Source of the DNA: Rubrivivax sp.
Lineage (GTDB): Bacteria; Pseudomonadota; Gammaproteobacteria; Burkholderiales; Burkholderiaceae_C
Length of the DNA: 64,000 nt
Direction of reading: 5' to 3'
Assembly: GCA_027490215.1 (NCBI GenBank)
Contig: JAIXYO010000033.1
Coordinates: 1 to 64,000 of the forward strand
The translations under genes and the position numbers were made by a program. Below the pieces are notes generated by a model. The model ran no database searches. It had not been told where the DNA came from and saw only the letters and a program-made list of their open reading frames with translations. This document shows, piece by piece, positions 18,640 through 27,414 of the stretch (position 1 is the first letter of the stretch; each line of letters begins with the position of its first letter).

Positions 18640-19212
18640 TTACACCACCCCCCGTTCCGTGACCACGCAGGCGAGCGCCCGGTCGTGCGGCTGCGGATGC
18701 CAAAGGGCGTCGTCGATCTCGCCCACTGACCAGGCCACGCCGACCACGGTGGCATGGGGGTGTTCCGTCATCCACCGGTCGAAATAGCCACCGCCATAGC
18801 CCAGCCGCCAGCCGGAGGCCGTATACCCCACGCAGGGCGCCAGTACCACGTCGGGCACGACCACGGGGCCATCAGAGGTCAAGATCCGACATTCGTCACG
18901 GCTGGTCAGCGGCTGGCGGTCCCAGTGCCGAAACTCCATCCGACGGGGCTCAAGCGAGGAAAACGGCAGCGCAAGGGGTATGTCTGCCAGCTCGGCCTCG
19001 GCGACACAAATCGCTGCTGCATCGAATTCAGATCGAACTGCGCTGTAAATCCCGAGTCTTTCAGGCATGAGTTGACGCAACACCGACATAAGATGGGTTG
19101 CGAATTGCAATTGCAGGGCCGCGTCGGCCACCAAGGCGGCGCGCGCCGTAAGCAAGCGCGCACGTTGCGCTGCGCGGAATGCGCTGATCGAATCGATCGA
19201 GGTGTCGGACAT
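18640..19212 (-). CDS. 5-formyltetrahydrofolate cyclo-ligase (paralogue 2)
   Basis: Second member of the same enzyme family, 190 residues, clearly divergent from paralogue 1. It keeps AAQRARLLTARAAL at the N-terminus, SEFD in the folate site and VGYTASGWRLGYGGGYFDRWM at the ATP site. The only reasonable start is the ATG at 19212, which has no visible ribosome-binding site and whose codon shares the bases CATG with the divergent slt start. The last residues (VVTERGVV) end early compared with paralogue 1. Confidence 0.85.
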   Translation of the reverse strand: MSDTSIDSISAFRAAQRARLLTARAALVADAALQLQFATHLMSVLRQLMPERLGIYSAVRSEFDAAAICVAEAELADIPLALPFSSLEPRRMEFRHWDRQPLTSRDECRILTSDGPVVVPDVVLAPCVGYTASGWRLGYGGGYFDRWMTEHPHATVVGVAWSVGEIDDALWHPQPHDRALACVVTERGVV

Positions 19213-21337
19213 GAGTGGTTGGGTTGGGTGGAAGTGGTCGCCAGCGGCGTCAGCCGGTTTTACCGCACGCAGCGCTGACGACCGTCGCTGGCGGCCGGGT
19301 GCGCTCTGGCCGGCCCTCGCGCTGCTGGGCGCGCTGGCCAGCACGGCGTCGTTCGCCAGCTCGGCACCGGCACCATCGCTGGTGTCGGCTTCCAGCATCG
19401 CCACCGATCCGCTGCTCGAAGCCCGAGATGCCTTCCGCAAGCGCGACCGCGTGCGGCTGGCCGCGCTGCGAGATGCGACCGCCGCCGCGCAGCATCCGCT
19501 GGCGATGTGGGTCGCCTACTGGGATGCCAACCTTCGACTGTCCGAGTTGCAGCAGGCCGACCTCGACGCTTTCTACAGCCGCTGGAGCGGCAGCTATGTC
19601 GAAGACAGGCTGCGCAACGACTGGTTGCTGGAGCTGGGGCGCCGCCGCGACTGGGCAAATTTTGTCGTCGACTTCCCCCGCTTCAAGCTGAACGACGATC
19701 GCGAAGTCAGCTGCTACGCGTTGATCACCGACCACCTGGCGGGCCGGGGCGTACGCGATGTCGCGCGCAGCGCGTGGGCCGCTCAGCGCGATGCAGACGA
19801 CGGCTGCGCGCTGCTGGCTCGCACGCTGCTGTCTGCCGGCGTATTCAAGCCCGCCGACGCATGGCGCAAGGCGCGGCTCGCGATGGAAATCAACCGCCCG
19901 CGCGCCGTGGTTCAGGCGGTCGCGCTCGCGATGGGCACCAACGACTCGAAATCCGACAAGGCCGTGCAAGCGCTGATCGATGCGCCGGCACGCTTCCTGG
20001 CCCAGAAGGCGCGAACTGCCAGGCGCAGCCATGCCGAGCTGACGACGCTGGCGCTGGCGCGGCTGGCCGCCACCGACCCCGATGCGGCCGCTGACGCGCT
20101 CTCCAAGCGCTGGGAACGCGCGTTGCCCGCCGACTTGGCCGCCTGGGCCTGGGCGGCGACCGCCAAGCAGTCGGCGCAACGCTTGTCGAGCGACGCACCC
20201 GATCAGTTCCAACGCGCCGATCGCCTCGACGCCAGCGACGCGGTGGACAACCCCTGGTCCGACGACACCTTCGCCTGGAAGGTACGCGCAGCGCTGCGCG
20301 CCAACCAGGGCGCAGGCCGCTGGCAGCAGGTGATCCAGGGCATCAACGCGATGAGCCCGGCAGAACAGCGTGACCCCGCCTGGGTGTACTGGAAGGCCCG
20401 GGGGCTGCAAGCGCTCGCGGTGGACTCGCAAGATGGAGACGCGCTGCGCACGCAAGCGCGCGAGATGCTCGCCAGCATCGCCGGCCAGTGGCACTTCTAC
20501 GGCACCCTGGCCAGTGAAAGACTGGGCCTGACCGTGTCGCTGCCGCCTCGCCCACAGGCATTGACGGCCGCCGAGCGCGACACCGCCGCACGCGATCCCG
20601 GGCTCACCCGTGCTCTGCAACTGATTGCGATCGGACTGCGCAGCGAGGGTGTGCGCGAATGGAATTTCAGCCTGCGGGGCATGAACGACCGCGACCTGCT
20701 GGCTGCTGCGCAACTGGCCTGCGACCGAGAGATCTGGGACCGCTGCATCAACACCAGCGAGCGCACGCGCAATGTGGTCGACATGCAGCAGCGATTCCCG
20801 ACACCGTTTCGAGACCAGGTGCTGGCGCGCACCAAGACCATCGGACTGGATGCGGCCTATGTCTACGGTCTGATCCGGCAGGAGTCCCGGTTCATCGTCG
20901 ACGCACGCTCTGGCGTGGGTGCATCGGGCCTGATGCAAGTCATGCCAGCCACCGCGCGCTGGACGGCACGCAAGATCGGCCTGGACTACAGCCACGATCG
21001 CATCACGGACCGCGACCTCAATCTGGCCTTGGGCACCGGGTATCTGAAACTGGTGCTCGACGACTTCGCCGGCTCTCAGCCGCTGGCCGCCGCGGCCTAC
21101 AACGCCGGCCCCAGCCGCTCGCGCCGCTGGCGCGAAGGCCCGTCGCTGGACCCGGCCACCTGGGCCGAGAACATTCCGTTCACCGAAACGCGGGACTACG
21201 TCAAGAAAGTGCTGTCGAACGCCGCCTACTACGCGGCCTTGCTTGGCAACGAAACGGTCTCGCTCTCGGCCAGGCTGGGCGAGTCGATCGGCCCGCGCGA
21301 TCCTGCGATGGCCAGTGCAGACAGGGACCTGCCATGA
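19211..21337 (+). CDS. slt: Soluble lytic murein transglycosylase (Slt70-like)
   Basis: Cleaves the glycan strands of peptidoglycan to 1,6-anhydro products in the periplasm. About 708 residues. The ATG at 19211 has GAGG eight bases upstream. A long polar n-region precedes a signal peptide core (LWPALALLGALASTASFA). The middle is an alpha-helical superhelix of short repeats (about 75-500), as in Slt70. The C-terminal lysozyme-like domain has the catalytic Glu in LIRQESRFIVDARSGVGASGL-type context (about E558), then MQVMPATA and AYNAGPSRSRRW. The start codon overlaps that of the divergent cyclo-ligase. Confidence 0.93.
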   Translation: MSGWVGWKWSPAASAGFTARSADDRRWRPGALWPALALLGALASTASFASSAPAPSLVSASSIATDPLLEARDAFRKRDRVRLAALRDATAAAQHPLAMWVAYWDANLRLSELQQADLDAFYSRWSGSYVEDRLRNDWLLELGRRRDWANFVVDFPRFKLNDDREVSCYALITDHLAGRGVRDVARSAWAAQRDADDGCALLARTLLSAGVFKPADAWRKARLAMEINRPRAVVQAVALAMGTNDSKSDKAVQALIDAPARFLAQKARTARRSHAELTTLALARLAATDPDAAADALSKRWERALPADLAAWAWAATAKQSAQRLSSDAPDQFQRADRLDASDAVDNPWSDDTFAWKVRAALRANQGAGRWQQVIQGINAMSPAEQRDPAWVYWKARGLQALAVDSQDGDALRTQAREMLASIAGQWHFYGTLASERLGLTVSLPPRPQALTAAERDTAARDPGLTRALQLIAIGLRSEGVREWNFSLRGMNDRDLLAAAQLACDREIWDRCINTSERTRNVVDMQQRFPTPFRDQVLARTKTIGLDAAYVYGLIRQESRFIVDARSGVGASGLMQVMPATARWTARKIGLDYSHDRITDRDLNLALGTGYLKLVLDDFAGSQPLAAAAYNAGPSRSRRWREGPSLDPATWAENIPFTETRDYVKKVLSNAAYYAALLGNETVSLSARLGESIGPRDPAMASADRDLP

Positions 21338-21396
21338 CCGCGCAGAATCAAGCCCCTTACCCCTTTACATCTGTCGATGACGCCATCGCAACTTGA
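21334..21396 (+). CDS. Possible 20-codon coupling ORF between slt and the NDUFA9-like gene
   Basis: Starts with an ATG overlapping the slt stop codon by four bases (ATGA) and ends in a TGA that lies inside the GAGG ribosome-binding site of the GTG start at 21410. The 20-residue product (MTAQNQAPYPFTSVDDAIAT) has no family I know. It could be a translational-coupling leader or chance. Confidence 0.2.
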   Translation: MTAQNQAPYPFTSVDDAIAT

Positions 21397-21409
21397 GGTC
21401 CAGCAACCC

Positions 21410-22366
21410 GTGTCGAACATTCTGGTGTTGGGTGGCAGCGGCTTTGTCGGACGCAGCGTCTGCGAGAAGCTCGTTGAACGATCAGGCGGTGCCGGCGGCC
21501 GCATCGTCGTGCCGAGCCGTCGCCCGCAGCGCGCACAGCACCTGCGAACGCTGCCGACCGTCGAGCTGGTCCAGGCCGACGTCCACAGCGAGGTCGAGCT
21601 GGTGCGCCTGCTGGCCGGCTGCGATGCGGTGATCAACCTGATCGCGATCCTCCACGGCAGCCCAGCCGAATTCCAGCGCGCTCATGTCGATCTGCCGCGG
21701 CAACTGGTCGCCGCCTGTCAGGTCAGTGGCGTGAAGCGCATCGTGCATGTCAGCGCGCTGGGTGCGAGCGCCAATGCCCCGTCGCACTACCTGCGGTCGA
21801 AGGCCGCAGGTGAAGCGGTGTTGCGCGCTGGGGGGCTGGATCTGACGCTGCTGCGGCCTTCGGTCATCTTCGGCGAGCACGACCAGTTCCTCAACCTGTT
21901 CGCCAGGCTGCAGGCAGTCGCCCCAGTGATGCCGCTGGCGGGCGCCACGGCCCGCTTCCAGCCTGTGTGGGTCGAAGATGTGGCAGCAGCCATCGTCGGC
22001 GCGCTCGACGAGCCGACGTCGATTGGCCAGACGGTCGAATGCGGCGGGCCGATGATCTACACGCTGGAACAGCTGGTTCGGTTTGCCGGCCGCTGTGCCG
22101 GCTGCGAGCGTCCGGTCATTCCGCTGCCCGACGGCGTTGCCCGGCTGCAGGCCACGGTAATGGGCTGGCTGCCGGGTGCGCCGCTGATGTCCGCCGACAA
22201 CCTCGATTCGATGCGCGTGCCGAATGTGCTCAGCGGAGACCTTCCCGGCCTGGAAGCCTTTGGCATCCAGCCCGCCGCGATGGAAGGCATCATGGCGCCA
22301 GTGCTGCAGCACCGCGCCGGCGCGGCGCGACTTGACTCGCTGCGGGCCGGCGCACACGGTCGCTGA
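21410..22366 (+). CDS. NAD(P)-binding NDUFA9/atypical SDR family protein
   Basis: A 318-residue Rossmann-fold protein related to complex I subunit NDUFA9 and UDP-glucose epimerase-like SDRs. The dinucleotide-binding motif is at the extreme N-terminus (ILVLGGSGFVGRSVCEKL). VSALGASANAPSHYLRSKAAGE holds the Tyr-x3-Lys pair in the atypical spacing YLRSK. TLLRPSVIFGEHDQFLN is typical. The GTG at 21410 with GAGG eleven bases upstream is preferred; an ATG at 21377 adds 11 residues but has no ribosome-binding site. It sits between slt and cca, an arrangement suggesting cotranscription. Biochemical role unknown. Confidence 0.85.
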   Translation: MSNILVLGGSGFVGRSVCEKLVERSGGAGGRIVVPSRRPQRAQHLRTLPTVELVQADVHSEVELVRLLAGCDAVINLIAILHGSPAEFQRAHVDLPRQLVAACQVSGVKRIVHVSALGASANAPSHYLRSKAAGEAVLRAGGLDLTLLRPSVIFGEHDQFLNLFARLQAVAPVMPLAGATARFQPVWVEDVAAAIVGALDEPTSIGQTVECGGPMIYTLEQLVRFAGRCAGCERPVIPLPDGVARLQATVMGWLPGAPLMSADNLDSMRVPNVLSGDLPGLEAFGIQPAAMEGIMAPVLQHRAGAARLDSLRAGAHGR

Positions 22367-22394
22367 CTGGCGCGGCCTGCCTGACGGGTCATCG

Positions 22395-23588
22395 ATGGAA
22401 GTCTGGAAAGTCGGCGGTGCGGTGCGGGACACGCTGCTCGGGCGCCCCGGCAGCGACGTCGACTGGGTCGTCACCGGCGCGACGCCCGAAGTCATGCTTT
22501 CCATGGGATATCTGCCGGTGGGCCGTGACTTCCCGGTGTTTTTGCACCCGGTCACCAAGCAGGAGTACGCGCTCGCCCGCACCGAGCGCAAGACCGCGCC
22601 TGGCTACCACGGCTTTGTTTTTCATGCCGACCCTGGCGTCACGCTGGAGGAAGACCTTCGGCGCCGGGACCTGACGATCAACGCCATGGCTCAGGACGAC
22701 GCAGGTGCGGTGATCGACCCCTATGGCGGGCAGCGCGATCTGGATGCCAGACTGCTGCGCCACGTGTCGCCCGCCTTTGCTGAAGATCCAGTCCGCATCC
22801 TGAGGGCGGCGCGTTTCGCAGCACGCTTTGTGGATTTCGAGGTCGCGCCCGAAACTCGCGCGCTGATGCAGGAGATGGTGAACGCCGGCGAGGTCGACGC
22901 GCTGGTTGCCGAGCGGGTGTGGCAGGAACTGTCGCGCGGCCTGATGGAATTGCAGCCTTCGCGCATGTTCGACGTGCTGCACGACTGCGGCGCGCTGGCC
23001 CGGCTGCTGCCGGAGATCAACGCAGAGTGGTCATCCGCAGAGCCTCGAGCGATCCAGTGGCGTCAGGCCATCGATCTGGCCGCCGAATCGGGACTGCCGC
23101 TGCCGGCGCGCTTTGCAGTCGTTGGCCATCCACTCAGCTCGGTCGCTTGTGCAGTGAAGGCCAGCGCCACCCCTGGCGCGCTGCAAGGGCTCTGTGAACG
23201 CTGGCGCGTTCCGGCCGACTGTCGGGAGGTCGCGGAGTTGGTGGGGCGCGAATACGAGACCCTGCGCCAGGGTCAGACCAAGAGCGCCGAACAAACGGTG
23301 CAGTTGCTTGACCGCTGCGACGCCTGGCGTCGGCCCGAGCGTTTCGAGCTGACGCTGCAGGCCTGCGAGTGCATCGCACGCGCCCAATACCGCAACTCGA
23401 AGCGCTCGCAGGCCGCAGCGTTCACTCAATGGCGCGTGGCACGTTCGCGCGCGGCGGCCGTCGACGCAGGGGCCGCAGCCACCCGGGCGGCCACCCTGGG
23501 CTTGCGCGGCCCAGAGATCGCCGCCGCGGTTCACGACGCACGTGTGCGGGCCGTGGCCGAGGACCTGAATGACGAGATCAACGACTGA
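22395..23588 (+). CDS. cca: CCA-adding tRNA nucleotidyltransferase with degenerate HD region
   Basis: Adds or repairs the 3'-CCA end of tRNA. From the ATG at 22395 it has 397 residues. The head domain is close to E. coli Cca: VGGAVRDTLLG, GSDVDWVV with the metal-binding DxD, RDFPVFLHP, EYALARTERK, RRDLTINAMA and EDPVRILRAARFAARF. The C-terminal third is recognisable (DRCDAWRRPER), but where E. coli has the HD phosphohydrolase motif HDLGKG this protein has ARFAVVGHPLSS, so the metal-binding His-Asp pair is missing. Nucleotidyltransferase activity should be intact; 2'-phosphatase/phosphodiesterase activity is probably lost. Confidence 0.93.
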   Translation: MEVWKVGGAVRDTLLGRPGSDVDWVVTGATPEVMLSMGYLPVGRDFPVFLHPVTKQEYALARTERKTAPGYHGFVFHADPGVTLEEDLRRRDLTINAMAQDDAGAVIDPYGGQRDLDARLLRHVSPAFAEDPVRILRAARFAARFVDFEVAPETRALMQEMVNAGEVDALVAERVWQELSRGLMELQPSRMFDVLHDCGALARLLPEINAEWSSAEPRAIQWRQAIDLAAESGLPLPARFAVVGHPLSSVACAVKASATPGALQGLCERWRVPADCREVAELVGREYETLRQGQTKSAEQTVQLLDRCDAWRRPERFELTLQACECIARAQYRNSKRSQAAAFTQWRVARSRAAAVDAGAAATRAATLGLRGPEIAAAVHDARVRAVAEDLNDEIND

Positions 23589-23679
23589 CCGTGTTCAAAC
23601 GCCGAGCCCGGCTACTGACATTGGCGCGTTCTGTCAGCGACGCCAATTGGAATCAGAACGAATCTGACGCCCAAAACGC

Positions 23680-24480
23680 TCAGGCCTGAAGCAGGCACAA
23701 AGGCTCGTAACGCTGGAGCGCGACAGGTGCTGCCGACACTTTTGCCCGCGTGAGCCGCCGCAGGATGGCTTCCTCTTCCAGCGGCGAAAACCAGTCGGGA
23801 TAAAGCGACCGCTCGTTGCTCGCACGCGAGAGGCCTGCGAATCGCTCACCTTGTTCGCGGATGTAGGAGAAGTTGATGCCCAGCAAGACAGCAGGCGCAC
23901 CGACGCGTGGGCTGTGCCGCTGCGGAGCCATGACCTGAAAGCCCAGCATTCGCTGGTAGTACATGACATGACGCGGGTTGACTTCGATCAGCAGCGTATC
24001 GAAACCCATCACACGGTGTGCGTAGATGTATGCCACATTGAACAGGGATGCGAGCACCCGGCGCGAACGGACCACCTGATCCATCGCCAAGGTGGTGAAC
24101 TCGCATACTTGGCGGCCGGCTTGCCTCAAGGTATCGACCTCCTGGGAAAACAGGGTGTCTACATGCAAACCATCGAAAGAATCGAAGCCAACGGTGATCG
24201 TGGCGACGGTGGACTCATGGTCGCTGGCCACCAGGGTGATTCGGGTGGGCAACGACGGGTCTGGCAGTGGCCGGCTGGCGTAGCCACGGGTGGCATACAT
24301 CCGATTGATCAGGACGCTGGCTGAACTGCGTAGCCCATCGGAGTCGGCACTGCGTATCCGGTACAGCCTGCGCCCGACTTCACAACGGTGCAAATCGTCG
24401 TTTTCGGATTCGTCCTGCAACAGCGATCGCAGGGGCAAGTGGGCCTCAAAGGGCATGCCGATCATGGTGTTGCTAAGCAC
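23680..24480 (-). CDS. FeeM-like N-acyl amino acid synthase candidate (GNAT fold)
   Basis: A 266-residue cytoplasmic acyltransferase of the N-acyl amino acid synthase FeeM/LuxI-like group. Recognition rests on CEFTTLAMDQVVRSRRVLASL, AYIYAHRVMGFDTLLIEVNPRHVMYYQRMLGF-type context (read as MGFDTLLIEVNPRH then YYQRMLGFQVM), and SLYPDWFSPLEEEAI at the end. FeeM joins fatty acyl groups from acyl carrier protein to amino acids such as tyrosine; similar proteins accompany PEP-CTERM/exosortase systems. Product here is unknown. ATGs at 24480, 24465 and 24456 are all possible starts. A hybrid histidine kinase lies upstream on the same strand, 255 bases away. Confidence 0.75.
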   Translation of the reverse strand: MLSNTMIGMPFEAHLPLRSLLQDESENDDLHRCEVGRRLYRIRSADSDGLRSSASVLINRMYATRGYASRPLPDPSLPTRITLVASDHESTVATITVGFDSFDGLHVDTLFSQEVDTLRQAGRQVCEFTTLAMDQVVRSRRVLASLFNVAYIYAHRVMGFDTLLIEVNPRHVMYYQRMLGFQVMAPQRHSPRVGAPAVLLGINFSYIREQGERFAGLSRASNERSLYPDWFSPLEEEAILRRLTRAKVSAAPVALQRYEPLCLLQA

Positions 24481-24735
24481 AGCGGGAGACCCTCAACAGA
24501 TGTATGGACGGTGTCAGACAAAACCTACACATCGACGCGACGAACTTGTTGAGAAACTAAACATCTAGAGCGTGATTTTCTCACGCGACATGAGGATCGT
24601 AGGCGTTCATTGGTGACAATAGGTAATCGAATTTCGGGTAATGAACCCCTCAGATGAGGGGGCGGCGTAACCCCAGTTGACGGTCGCCGAGCGCACCGTC
24701 ATTGGTCATGCCCCAGCCCATCGGTGTCCAGGATT

Positions 24736-27213
24736 TCAGCCAGTACACGGGCTGCGTAGCCAACGCGAGAGCTCGTTTCGCAGATCGGCCATCGCCACTG
24801 GCTTGGTGAGGTAGCCAACCATGCCCGCGGCCGCGCAGCTGTCGCGGTCCTGGGGTGTGGCATGGGCCGTGAGCGCGACGATCGGGAAAGCAGGCAGGGT
24901 GCCGCGCTGCTGCATCGCGCGCAGTTGGCGAGTCGCCTCCAACCCATCGACGCCGGGCATCTGAAGGTCCATCAACACCAGTGCCGGCGGGCGATCGCGG
25001 CAGGCTCGCACAGCGCTGTCCCCATCTTCCGCAAGGCGGCTGCGCAGGCCGAGCACCTCAATCATTTCGCAGACGATGACCTGGTTCACCATGTTGTCCT
25101 CGACCACCAGCACATCCGAGGCCTCATCGGCATCGACCGGCATGGGCATGCCCGACAGCGAGCTGTAGCCAGAGACGATGTGGTCGGTCTGCGGACCCTT
25201 CATGCACAGCAAATCCAGCAGCGCGGCAGGCGTGACCGGCATGAAGATGAGTGGCATCTGCGCCAGCCGCGCGGCCGCTTCGACGGGCGGCTCGTTCCAG
25301 TCAGGTCGGACGAGCAAAACGATGTTGGTGTGCGGAAGCATGCGCCGCAGCAGGGCCAGGTCAGTGCTGGCATCAATGGCAGATTCGCTCAGGAGCAGCA
25401 GGTCCGGCGCCTCCTGGGCAAGGCGCGCATGCTCGATCAGTTCGGTCGCGCTGCCCAGGATGTCGCAGCCCCAGCCCATCCGCTGCAGCCGCCGTTGCAT
25501 GGCCTGCGCCGGCACCAGACGACTGTGCAGCAGCCAGGCAAGACCCGTCGGCGGCCAGCCGGAACCGGGTTGGTTGCCGGCTTGCACTCGCAGCGGCAAT
25601 TCGAGGGTGAAACACGATCCCCGGCCTGGGGTGCTGTCCAGCGCCAGCGAACCGCCCACCGACTCTGCGAGGCCGAGCGCAATCGACAGGCCCAGGCCGG
25701 TTCCGCCATGACGACGCGCGAGGCTGGCGTCACCTTGCACAAAGGGCTGGAAAACGCGAGCGGCGACGTCGGGATTCATGCCGCAGCCGGTATCGCGCAC
25801 CGAGATGCGGGCAAGGCACTGACCCGGCGCCACTTCATGCACGTGGGTGACCAGCTCAATGTGCCCCTGCTCGGTGTACTTCACCGCGTTCGACAGCAGG
25901 TTGGAAACGATCTGCTGCACACGTTGTGCGTCACCGATCACTCGGCTGATTGCACCGATGTGGTCGTAGATCAGTCCGAGGTTCTTCGTGCGTACCGTCG
26001 GCATGATCACCCGCATGGCCTCGGCCAGCGTGTCACAGAGGTCAAACCGCTCTTCAACGGGAGGCAGCATGCCGGCCGACAGGCGCGAGAAGTCCAGCAC
26101 ATCGTTGATGATGCCCAGCAGGTTGCGGCCCGACTGCAAGGCCAGCTTCAGGTGACGCTTCTGCTGGGTGCTGGTGGCCTCCTGCAACGCCAGCTCATTC
26201 AATCCGAGCACGCCGTTCAGCGGCGTTCGGATCTCGTGGCTCATGTGCGCCAGGAAGATCGACTTCGATTCGTTCGCGCGCTCAGCCTGTTCGCGTTGGC
26301 GTTGCGCTTCGGCCAACGCGGTTTCTAGGCGTGTCGTGCGCTCCTCGACCATCGCTTCGAGGTGCTGGCGCTGTTCCTCGATGTCTCGGCGCAGCAGCGT
26401 CTGCTCATGCGTGTCGGTGAGCAACCCGGTCATGCGCAATAGGCCCTGGGTGTCGACGTCAGTGCGCCCGCGCGCGCGCACCCAGCGATATCCGCCGTCG
26501 CGGTGGCGCAGCCGATACACCGACTCCCAGAAACCTGGGGCAACACTTGCCGCGGCGATGTCCTCCTGCAGCAGCCCGCGGTCCTCTGGATGCACCCAGC
26601 TGAAGTACACCTCGCGTGCCGGCGCGGGGGTGCCTTTCGGATAGCCGAGCAGCGTGCAGATGCGATCGCTGATGAAAAACGACTCAGCCCCGACGGTGTG
26701 CTCGAAGTGCACTTCAGCGGTCGCGTCCATGGCACGTTCACAGCGCGACGCTGCAGCATCCAGGGTCAGCAGCGCCTGCCTGTCGGCATGCACTTCGCGC
26801 AACAGGCCCGAGAGGTATTCGGGCACACCGCTGACACCCGACAGCACGCGAGCGGTACAACGCCACCAGCGGAAGTGGCCGTCCCCGTCGGTCAGCCTGA
26901 GGTCCAGAGTGAAGCCGCTGTTCTGGTCGATGGCCTGTGCGCAGGCCTCGTCGATGCGCGGTCGGTCTTCGGCGACACAGAAGTCGAAAGGTGAGCCCGC
27001 ATGCCCAACGCCGGACAGACCCAGCAGCCGATGGAGATCAGGCGAGCACCACCAAAGACCAGTGATCAGGTGCAGTTCCCAATGCACGCCATCGCTGACC
27101 AGCGTCTGGCGCCGAAGGCGGTCCGCCTCGTCAATGTGGGCGGGCTCCCGGCGAGTGCGCGCGCCGGCACCGGCACGCGCGCCATCGTTGGGAAAGTCAG
27201 CCAGATCAGTCAT
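24736..27213 (-). CDS. PAS-domain hybrid histidine kinase with a pseudo-receiver and a true receiver
   Basis: Cytoplasmic-looking sensor kinase of 825 residues from the ATG at 27213. Residues about 30-155 and 165-290 are two PAS/PAC modules (GYPKGTPAPAREVYFSWVHPEDR lies in the second). A short coiled coil leads to the HisKA box with phospho-acceptor H326 in SHEIRTPLNG. The ATPase domain shows the N box, DTGCGMN and GTGLGLSIALGL. Residues about 550-670 resemble a receiver but have LLLLSESAID where the phosphorylatable Asp should be. The last 125 residues are a proper receiver: VVEDNMVNQ, D749 in LMDLQMPGVDG, LTAHA and YLTKPVAM. No membrane segments are seen, so the signal is probably internal. 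Output partner unknown. Confidence 0.9.
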   Translation of the reverse strand: MTDLADFPNDGARAGAGARTRREPAHIDEADRLRRQTLVSDGVHWELHLITGLWWCSPDLHRLLGLSGVGHAGSPFDFCVAEDRPRIDEACAQAIDQNSGFTLDLRLTDGDGHFRWWRCTARVLSGVSGVPEYLSGLLREVHADRQALLTLDAAASRCERAMDATAEVHFEHTVGAESFFISDRICTLLGYPKGTPAPAREVYFSWVHPEDRGLLQEDIAAASVAPGFWESVYRLRHRDGGYRWVRARGRTDVDTQGLLRMTGLLTDTHEQTLLRRDIEEQRQHLEAMVEERTTRLETALAEAQRQREQAERANESKSIFLAHMSHEIRTPLNGVLGLNELALQEATSTQQKRHLKLALQSGRNLLGIINDVLDFSRLSAGMLPPVEERFDLCDTLAEAMRVIMPTVRTKNLGLIYDHIGAISRVIGDAQRVQQIVSNLLSNAVKYTEQGHIELVTHVHEVAPGQCLARISVRDTGCGMNPDVAARVFQPFVQGDASLARRHGGTGLGLSIALGLAESVGGSLALDSTPGRGSCFTLELPLRVQAGNQPGSGWPPTGLAWLLHSRLVPAQAMQRRLQRMGWGCDILGSATELIEHARLAQEAPDLLLLSESAIDASTDLALLRRMLPHTNIVLLVRPDWNEPPVEAAARLAQMPLIFMPVTPAALLDLLCMKGPQTDHIVSGYSSLSGMPMPVDADEASDVLVVEDNMVNQVIVCEMIEVLGLRSRLAEDGDSAVRACRDRPPALVLMDLQMPGVDGLEATRQLRAMQQRGTLPAFPIVALTAHATPQDRDSCAAAGMVGYLTKPVAMADLRNELSRWLRSPCTG

Positions 27214-27414
27214 GAGGTTCGTCTCGGGTTCAATCGATACCAGGGTTTCTCCCGGTATGTAGGTTGTGCCACCAGATGGGGATTCGTTCCGGCCGGATGT
27301 GCAACAACAAGGTAACAAGCACCGCGATGGACGTCGATCCCCACACATGAAGGCCGGGCGGCTGGACTTCTAGAATCCCCCGCTTCGCTGTGTTTGCAGC
27401 CAGGAATTACCGCC

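Noticed and set aside
19250-20995. 581-codon minus-strand open frame
   Set aside because: Antisense shadow of slt with low-complexity composition and no recognisable motif.
23620-23647. Hairpin ATTGGCG/CGCCAAT between the convergent cca and FeeM-like genes
   Set aside because: Only 7 bp with a 14-base loop and no T run; too weak to call a terminator.
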